Source of the DNA: Actinomadura sp. NBRC 104412
GTDB taxonomy: Bacteria > Actinomycetota > Actinomycetes > Streptosporangiales > Streptosporangiaceae
Assembly (NCBI RefSeq): GCF_030269515.1
Contig: NZ_BSTM01000012.1
Span: 159,916-223,915 of the forward strand
DNA: 64,000 bases
Reading direction: 5' to 3'
The notes beneath the pieces were generated by a model. It did no database searches and had not been told where the DNA came from. It was given only the letters and a program-made list of their open reading frames with translations. Both the position numbers and the translations under genes were made by a program. Position 1 is the first letter of the stretch, and every line of letters starts with the position of its first letter. This document shows, piece by piece, positions 58,741 to 64,000 of the stretch.

Positions 58741-60951
58741 TCAGCCGAGGGCGGCGATGACCTTGTCCGGGGTGATCGGCAGGTCGCGGATGCGGCGGCC
58801 GATGGCGTGGTGGACGGCGTTGCCGATGGCCGCCGTGAGCCCGGTCGAGGGCACCTCGCCGAAGCCGCGGGCGCCCATCGCGTCGCTGGACGGGTCCGGG
58901 CGGTCGATGAAGCCCATGTCCATGTCCGGCACGTCGGCGTTCACCGGCACCAGATAGCCGGACAGGTTCGGCGTGACGATGCGTCCCAGCCGGTGGTCGA
59001 TCAGCGCGTGCTCGGTGAGGGTGACGCCGATGCACCAGATGGCGCCGCCGATGGCCTGGCTGCGGGCGGTCTTTGGGTTGAGGACGCGTCCAGGGTCGAA
59101 GACACCGACGACGCGGCGCACCCGGACCTGGCCGAGCCGTGGGTGGACGCCCACTTCGACGAAGTACGCGCCGAAGGAGTACCGCATCGGCGTGCCGTCC
59201 TCCGGCGGCTGCTCGGTGACCTCGATCCGCCGCCCGTGGCGGCGCATCACCTCGCGGTAGGCGATCCGGCGCGACGGCCGTCCGGTGTCGAACAGGTACC
59301 CGTCCCGCGTGCCGACCCGGTCGGCGGGCAGCCCGTGCAGGGGGCCGCCCGGGTCGGCCACGGCGAGGTCGATCACCTGGCGGCGTGCCCGGGTCGCCGC
59401 CCGTACCACGGCCGCCCCGACGCTCGGCACGGTCGTGGACGACACCGACGCGGGCGCCTGCGGGTAGGTCGAGTCGCCCAGCTCGAAGGTGACCGCGCCG
59501 ACCGGCAGCCCCAGCGTGTCCGCGCCGACCTGGGCCATCACCGTGTACGTGCCGGTGCCCAGGTCCTGGGTGCCGGACCGGATCCGGGCGGTGCCGTCCT
59601 CGGTGATCCGGACGGTGGCGCCCGCCGCGTTCAGGCCGCCGGACACGTGCGAGGCGGTCGCCATGCCCCAGCCGATCAACCCGCCGTCGCGGTCGCGCAT
59701 GGACCCGGGCCGGGGATCGCGGCGTGACCAGCCGAACCGCCGCGCCCCCTCCCGGTAGCACTCGCGCAGGTAGCTGCTGCCGTGCCGCTCCCCGGACTCC
59801 TGGTTGATCGCCGACCAGTTGCGGATGCGCAGCTCGACCGGGTCCATCCGGAGCTCGGCGGCCAGCTCGTCCAGCGCGGACTCCAGCGCGTAGTTGGCCG
59901 TGGTCTCCGGCGACCGGACGAACTGGGCGGTGGGCAGGTCCAGCCGCACCACCCGCAGCTCGGTCCGCACGTTCCGGCAGGCGTAGAGGATCTTGGTGGG
60001 TTCGGAGCCGTTGACGGCCAGCTCGTCGGTGCGGGACGCCTGCTGGGTGATGGTGTGGTCGATCGCGGTGAGCCGTCCGTCCCGGGTGGCGCCGATCCGC
60101 AGCCGGTGCCGGTTCTCCGCGCGGTGGCCGTGGCTGGTGTAGGTGTCGGCCCTGGTCAGCACCAGCTTCACCGGCCGCCGCAGCTCCCGGGCGACGGCCG
60201 CGGCGAGGATGGGCTGCGGCCAGGCCAGGCCCTTGCCGCCGAACGCCCCGCCCAGGTAGGTGCAGCTGACCCGGACGTGCTCGCGGCGCATCCCGAACGC
60301 CTCGACCAGCGAGTTCGTCACGTCGGTGATGGACTGGGTCGACACGAACACCTGAAGCCGCTCCCCGTCCCAGGCCGCCACGGCGGCCGTCGGCTCCATC
60401 GCGTTGTGTTCCTGCAGCGGGGTCGTGTAGGTGGCGTCCACGCTGACGGCCGCGGACCTGAGCCCGGCGGCGACGTCCCCGCGCTGGTAGGTGTACGGAC
60501 CGAACGGGCCCGGCTCGGGCGTGTACGCGTGACGCAGGTTCGCCGCCAGCGACACCTGGGGCGTTTCGGCCCGGTACGAGACCTGGACGAGGGTGGCCGC
60601 GTGCTGTGCCTGTTCGAGGGTCCGCGCCACCACCACCGCGACGGGCTGGCCCGCGTGCCGGATCCGGTCGTCCTGGACAGGGAAGAAGCCCTTCACGTAA
60701 CGGGAGTTCTCGCCGGTCGGCGTGTTGATGCGCGGCATGTTGCGGTGGGTGAAGACGCCCAGCACGCCGGGCGCGTCCGTCGCCTCGGAGGTGTCGATGG
60801 ACGCGATGCGGCCACGCGCGATCGTGCTCATGACCAGCACCGCGTGGACGACACCGGGGACCTGCGAGTCCGCGACGTACCGGGCGGCCCCGGTGACCTT
60901 CGCGACGCCGTCCACCCGGTCCATCGAACGGCCGACCACGGTCTCGCTCAT
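58741..60951 (-). CDS. Molybdenum hydroxylase large subunit (PaoC/aldehyde-xanthine dehydrogenase type)
   Basis: 736 residues, ATG at 60949-60951. The substrate and Mo-pterin domains show SMDRVDGVAKVTGAARYVAD, HAGQPVAVVVARTLEQAQHA, YLGGAFGGKGLAWPQPILAA (MPT binding), GTQDLGTGTYTVMAQVGADT and the active-site Glu in GARGFGEVPSTGLTAAIGNA near residue 695. The order matches xanthine dehydrogenase family molybdopterin subunits, closest in style to periplasmic PaoC. The enzyme hydroxylates aldehydes or heterocycles with water oxygen. It overlaps the FAD subunit by four bases; electrons pass to that and the 2Fe-2S subunit. Confidence 0.93.
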   Translation of the reverse strand: MSETVVGRSMDRVDGVAKVTGAARYVADSQVPGVVHAVLVMSTIARGRIASIDTSEATDAPGVLGVFTHRNMPRINTPTGENSRYVKGFFPVQDDRIRHAGQPVAVVVARTLEQAQHAATLVQVSYRAETPQVSLAANLRHAYTPEPGPFGPYTYQRGDVAAGLRSAAVSVDATYTTPLQEHNAMEPTAAVAAWDGERLQVFVSTQSITDVTNSLVEAFGMRREHVRVSCTYLGGAFGGKGLAWPQPILAAAVARELRRPVKLVLTRADTYTSHGHRAENRHRLRIGATRDGRLTAIDHTITQQASRTDELAVNGSEPTKILYACRNVRTELRVVRLDLPTAQFVRSPETTANYALESALDELAAELRMDPVELRIRNWSAINQESGERHGSSYLRECYREGARRFGWSRRDPRPGSMRDRDGGLIGWGMATASHVSGGLNAAGATVRITEDGTARIRSGTQDLGTGTYTVMAQVGADTLGLPVGAVTFELGDSTYPQAPASVSSTTVPSVGAAVVRAATRARRQVIDLAVADPGGPLHGLPADRVGTRDGYLFDTGRPSRRIAYREVMRRHGRRIEVTEQPPEDGTPMRYSFGAYFVEVGVHPRLGQVRVRRVVGVFDPGRVLNPKTARSQAIGGAIWCIGVTLTEHALIDHRLGRIVTPNLSGYLVPVNADVPDMDMGFIDRPDPSSDAMGARGFGEVPSTGLTAAIGNAVHHAIGRRIRDLPITPDKVIAALG

Positions 60952-61928
60952 CGGGTCCTCCCGAAGCCCTCAAGGATGTCGGCCAAGGCGCGCTGCACCA
61001 GCGGCACCTTGAACGCGTTGTGCTCACGTGGCGTCGCGCCCCGTACGAGCGCCTGACCGGCCGCGCGGATCGTGCCGGCGTCCAGGCGCCGCCCGACCAG
61101 GGCCTGCTCCACCGCCGGGGAACGCCACGGCCGTGGAGCGACGCCCCCGAAGGCCAGACGCGCCGCTCGTACCACGCCGTCGCGCAGGTCCACGAGGGCG
61201 GCGACCGACACCAGCGCGAACTCGAACGACGCACGGTCCCGCACCTTCAGGTAGCGCGAACCGGCCGCGAGCGGCGTCACCGGGACGTCGATCCGGGTGA
61301 TCAGCTCGCCATGACGCAGCACGGTCTCGCGGTGCGGGGTGTCCCCCGGCAACACGTACAGACCCGACATCGGGATGCTGCGCGGACCCTCCTGGCTCAT
61401 CGTGTGGACGGTGGCGTCCAGAGCGGTCAGGGCCACGGCGAGATCGGACGGGTGGACGGCGATGCAACTGTCGCTGCCGCCAAGGATGGCGTGCCAGCGG
61501 TTCTGTCCCTGGATGGCCGCACAACCACTGCCGGGCTGCCGCTTGTTGCACGGCATGGACGGGTCCCGGAAGTACCAGCATCGCGTCCGTTGCAGCAGGT
61601 TGCCGCCGAGCGACGCCATGTTCCGCACTTGCGGCGACGCGCCCGCCAGCAGCGCCTGTGACAGCACCGGCAGCCGGCGCCGGACGGTCTCGTGCTCGGC
61701 GACATCACTCATGCGGCTCAACGCGCCGATCTCGATCCGTCCCTCCTTCTCCCGCACGCCGGACAGCCGCAGGGCGTTGATGTCGATCAAGTGCTCGTGG
61801 CGTTCGGCGCCATCCCGCATCAGGTTCAGCACATCGGTGCCGCCCGCGATGTAGCGCGCCCCCGGCCGCGCGGCCAGTCGTACCGCGCTTTCGGGACGGT
61901 CGGCGCGCGTGTAGGCGAAATCCTCCAT
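60948..61928 (-). CDS. Molybdenum hydroxylase FAD-binding subunit (PaoB type)
   Basis: 326 residues, ATG at 61926-61928. ARYIAGGTDVLNLMRDGAER is the FAD-pyrophosphate loop and NMASLGGNLLQRTRCWYFRD the second flavin motif. Cysteines in RTRCWYFRDPSMPCNKRQPG and SGCAAIQG around residues 117-138 correspond to the extra 4Fe-4S cluster of PaoB (YagS), absent in ordinary xanthine dehydrogenases. Its start overlaps the 2Fe-2S stop by one base, completing the subunit trio. Confidence 0.92.
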   Translation of the reverse strand: MEDFAYTRADRPESAVRLAARPGARYIAGGTDVLNLMRDGAERHEHLIDINALRLSGVREKEGRIEIGALSRMSDVAEHETVRRRLPVLSQALLAGASPQVRNMASLGGNLLQRTRCWYFRDPSMPCNKRQPGSGCAAIQGQNRWHAILGGSDSCIAVHPSDLAVALTALDATVHTMSQEGPRSIPMSGLYVLPGDTPHRETVLRHGELITRIDVPVTPLAAGSRYLKVRDRASFEFALVSVAALVDLRDGVVRAARLAFGGVAPRPWRSPAVEQALVGRRLDAGTIRAAGQALVRGATPREHNAFKVPLVQRALADILEGFGRTR

Positions 61929-62551
61929 CAGCGCATCTCCTCGGCGGCCTGCCGCACGGAGGCCACGATGTTCGGGTAGCAGGAGCAGCGGCACAGGTTG
62001 CCGCTCATCCACTCGCGGATCTCGTCGTCCGACCCGGCATGGTCCTCATCGATGCACGCCACGGCCGACATCACCTGGCCGGGCGTGCAGAAGCCGCACT
62101 GGAGCCCGTCGTTCTCGATGAAGGCCGCCTGCACCGGATGCAGCCGGTCACCCCGGGCCAGGCCCTCGATCGTGGTGATCTCGCGGCCCTGCTGCATGAC
62201 CGCCAGTGTCAGGCACGACTTGATGCGCCGTCCGTCCACCAGCACCGTGCAGGCACCGCACTCACCCCGGTCGCAGCCCTTCTTGGTGCCGGTCAGGCCG
62301 AACCGCTCACGCAACGCGTCGAGCAGGGTCACGCGCGGCTCCATCTCCTGCTCACGTACCACCCCGTTGACATGCAGAGCCGTGCGCACCGGACCGGTGG
62401 ACGTTTCACCGGCCAGAACCTCCGATGTCCCAGGCAGCGCAGGTGCGGCCGCCGCGGCGGTGACGGCGACACCGGCCTTGATCACGGTGCGCCTGGACGC
62501 CTCGATCTCCGGAGGCGATTCCGCTCGCGGCGAGGATTCCTCGCTGGACAT
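61928..62551 (-). CDS. Molybdenum hydroxylase 2Fe-2S subunit with Tat signal (PaoA type)
   Basis: 207 residues from ATG 62549-62551. An N-terminal twin-arginine signal, ASRRTVIKAGVAVTAAAAAP, directs the folded complex to the outside; the partner subunits lack signals and would travel with it. The plant-ferredoxin cluster reads KKGCDRGECGACTVLVDGRR with later C; the second cluster motif is LQCGFCTPGQVMSA and GNLCRCSCYPNI. It is the first gene of the operon, with a GGGGTGG ribosome site. PaoABC-type enzymes detoxify aromatic aldehydes in the periplasm. Confidence 0.93.
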   Translation of the reverse strand: MSSEESSPRAESPPEIEASRRTVIKAGVAVTAAAAAPALPGTSEVLAGETSTGPVRTALHVNGVVREQEMEPRVTLLDALRERFGLTGTKKGCDRGECGACTVLVDGRRIKSCLTLAVMQQGREITTIEGLARGDRLHPVQAAFIENDGLQCGFCTPGQVMSAVACIDEDHAGSDDEIREWMSGNLCRCSCYPNIVASVRQAAEEMR

Positions 62552-62725
62552 GACTGACCACCCCACGAAAGGAGTCGGGAAATGACACCGGCCTTTGGCC
62601 GGAGCGACCTCCTCATCGTGCGAGCCGGGGACGGCCCACGTCCAAAGCCTGTTGCGCATCCCGATACGTTCTGGGCATCACCCCAGGTGAGCACGGCTTT
62701 ATGAAGCCTTTCCAGGAGCGCCGAA

Positions 62726-62731
62726 TAGCAT
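62726..62731 (+). promoter_or_regulatory. -10 box TAGCAT, leaderless
   Basis: TAGCAT ends six bases before ATG 62738 of the LysR gene; no ribosome site. The gap to the pao-like operon start (62551) is 186 bases and must contain both promoters. Confidence 0.55.
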
Positions 62732-62737
62732 GGGGCC

Positions 62738-63625
62738 ATGGCGTCCGGACCCGACCTGGACCTCCGGCTGGTGCGGTATTTCATCGTCGTCGCGGAACAC
62801 CGGCATTTCGGCCGCGCCGCCGAGGCCCTGCACATCACCCAGCCGTCGCTGAGCCGCCAGATCCGGCGACTCGAACGGCAACTGGACGCGCGCCTGCTCG
62901 ACCGCACCCCGCGCGGCACCGTCCTCACCGAGGCCGGGACGGTGTTCCTGCCACGAGCCAGGGCTCTCCTCCGCTCGGCCGCCCAGGCCGCCGCCCACAC
63001 CCGCGCCGTCGCCCGTCCCAGCCGCATCACGATCGGGCACACCGCGAACGTGCCGGTCACCGAGGCGGTGGGCGAGCTGCGTCACCGTCACCCGCACGCC
63101 GACGTACGCACGATCCCGCTGGCCTGGAACGAACCGCGCGCCGCCCTACTCGAACACCGGGTGGACGCAGCCGTGACCCGGCTGCCGATAGGCACCGACG
63201 GCCTCGACGTGACCGTCCTGTACGGCGAACCCCGGGTGGTGCTGGTCGCACTCGATCACCACTTGGCGGAAAAGGAGGCGATCTCCCTCGACGACATCGC
63301 CGACGAGCCCATTCCCCGCTGGTCCGACCCGGAATGGAACGCCTTCTGGCGCATCGACCCCCGCCCCGACGGCAGCAGCCCACCGGACGGCCCGCTGGTC
63401 GAGGCCATGGACGACAAACTGGAGATCATCGCCGCAGGCCAGGCCATCGCCATCGTGTCGGCCGGCCTCCATGCCGAAACCCTGCGCGACGACCTGACCA
63501 CCATCCCCCTCAAGGACGTCGAGCCAAGCCACGTCGTCCTGGCCACCCGAACCGGCGACCCCAACCCCCTCGTAACAACCTTCCGCGAAACTGCCCAAGC
63601 CCACCTGACAAAATTCCCAGGCTGA
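62738..63625 (+). CDS. LysR-family transcriptional regulator
   Basis: 295 residues. DLRLVRYFIVVAEHRHFGRA, AEALHITQPSLSRQIRRLER and QLDARLLDRTPRGTVLTEAG are the LysR winged HTH; a substrate-binding domain follows (ITIGHTANVPVTEAVGELRH, VDAAVTRLPIGTDGLDVTVL, QAIAIVSAGLHAE). It is divergent from the molybdenum hydroxylase operon, the usual place for its activator. The inducer is probably an aldehyde or aromatic compound. A hairpin overlaps its stop. Confidence 0.9.
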   Translation: MASGPDLDLRLVRYFIVVAEHRHFGRAAEALHITQPSLSRQIRRLERQLDARLLDRTPRGTVLTEAGTVFLPRARALLRSAAQAAAHTRAVARPSRITIGHTANVPVTEAVGELRHRHPHADVRTIPLAWNEPRAALLEHRVDAAVTRLPIGTDGLDVTVLYGEPRVVLVALDHHLAEKEAISLDDIADEPIPRWSDPEWNAFWRIDPRPDGSSPPDGPLVEAMDDKLEIIAAGQAIAIVSAGLHAETLRDDLTTIPLKDVEPSHVVLATRTGDPNPLVTTFRETAQAHLTKFPG

Positions 63626-63641
63626 TTGAAAAAAATCAGCC
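63620..63641 (+). terminator. Hairpin over the LysR stop codon
   Basis: GGCTGATT (63620-63627) pairs with AATCAGCC (63634-63641) around GAAAAA; the TGA stop is in the left arm. No T-run follows. Confidence 0.55.
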
Positions 63642-63873
63642 CGGCTCGCAACGCCCCCAGCGGTCGATACCACAGCAACTCAGCGCGATGCGGCGGAGGG
63701 GGCGGGGCCGGCCGCCCGCCGACGGCACTCCCGGCGAGGACTCGCGCTACGCCCTCGGCGAGCCGCGCGCCGACGATCTGTCGTCCCGCGCCCAAACGCC
63801 GGGCAACCCGCAGGGCTCCGAGACCTGCGCACGGGGTTCACCGGTCTGCGCAGCTTGGCATGGTGTGCATGTC
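63642..63873. other. Region between LysR and the IS element
   Basis: About 230 bases without a supported gene. It is the likely target or flank of the adjacent insertion sequence. No duplicated target site can be checked from one side. Confidence 0.4.
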
Positions 63874-64000
63874 TGTCAATCCCGGCCCAATCGTGACCCG
63901 GTTGTTCCGGGTGAACCGTGACCCACCCGATTGTTGATCTTTAGTTGTCGGTCTTGGCCGCGGGGACGCGGCCGAGGTCGCGGTCTTTGAGCCGGTAGCT
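63874..64000. mobile_element. IS21-type insertion sequence, one end
   Basis: From TGTCAATCCC at 63874 the sequence contains repeated CGTGACCC boxes (63892-63899 and 63917-63924, 25 bases apart), the multiple terminal repeats typical of IS21-family ends. The istB reading frame ends just inside. The other end lies outside the window. Confidence 0.6.
63941..64000 (-). CDS. istB: IstB-like transposition ATP-binding protein, C-terminal end only
   Basis: Twenty codons including the stop: SYRLKDRDLGRVPAAKTDN, ending TAA at 63941-63943. IstB proteins commonly end with a GxSYRLK/R segment followed by a variable tail, and the flanking DNA carries IS21-type terminal repeats. The rest lies outside the window. 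Confidence 0.6.
   Translation of the reverse strand, partial: SYRLKDRDLGRVPAAKTDN

Noticed and set aside
1..64000. CRISPR arrays, rRNA or tRNA genes, prophage structural genes
   Set aside because: No regularly spaced repeats with unique spacers, no tRNA-like T-loops and no capsid, tail or integrase proteins were found on reading both strands.

Overview
This window is very GC-rich, with dense codon-biased genes, frequent GTG starts, ATGA/GTGA stop-start overlaps and an Lsr2 gene. All of this points to the chromosome of a filamentous actinomycete; a Streptosporangiales or Thermomonosporaceae-like (Actinomadura-type) organism is my inference. No rRNA, tRNA, CRISPR array or complete prophage was seen. 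One IS21-type element appears to begin at the right edge.

Layout. (1) 1-5151, minus strand: a tightly overlapping exopolysaccharide operon (sugar-phosphate transferase, O-antigen-ligase-like polymerase, MurJ/Wzx-like flippase, polysaccharide deacetylase, glycosyltransferase). (2) 5452-13833: a CYTH-like protein, an MFS transporter, a PaaX regulator, a class A beta-lactamase-like protein, a two-gene toxin-antitoxin pair and a PBP4-type D,D-peptidase. (3) 13915-19605: a glycan or glycolipid locus combining a GT-C enzyme, a sugar epimerase, a polyprenyl-phosphate GT2, a GtrA protein, a methyltransferase and an SQD1-like (UDP-sulfoquinovose synthase) enzyme. (4) 19995-29235: a ChaB/Rho-N protein, a PadR-controlled FAD monooxygenase with a tandem-repeat operator, a large secreted hydrolase, a flavoprotein disulfide reductase, a VOC protein and Lsr2. 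(5) 29694-30572: an apparent drug-responsive attenuator (stalling-type leader peptide plus terminator) in front of a decayed ABC-F gene, then a guanidine-III riboswitch with its Gdx/SugE exporter. (6) 30823-35767: small membrane and lipoproteins (one frameshifted), an AhpD-like protein, an acyl-CoA dehydrogenase-like monooxygenase and a truncated hydrolase. (7) 35845-38878: a carotenoid-type oxidoreductase, desaturase and TetR operon with a tandem palindromic operator. (8) 38906-49921: an LLM oxidoreductase, a PLP lyase-like protein, an L-2-hydroxyglutarate-oxidase-like gene with an overlapping leader ORF, and a complete rearranged yhf cluster (yhfZ-Y-U-T-php-yhfS-X-W), known from enterobacteria but of unsettled function. 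(9) 50183-63625: an S15 peptidase/esterase, a PAS-GAF-SpoIIE phosphatase, a TetR/EstB-type esterase pair, an AraC regulator, a methyltransferase, a PAP2 phosphatase, a three-subunit Tat-exported molybdenum hydroxylase and a divergent LysR regulator.

Across the window at least nine genes start 6-8 bases after a TANNNT -10 box with no Shine-Dalgarno sequence, so leaderless transcription looks common. The clearest regulatory readings are the attenuator at 29694-29805, the guanidine-III riboswitch at 30531-30572 and the operators at 11572, 22373, 35838 and 55022.
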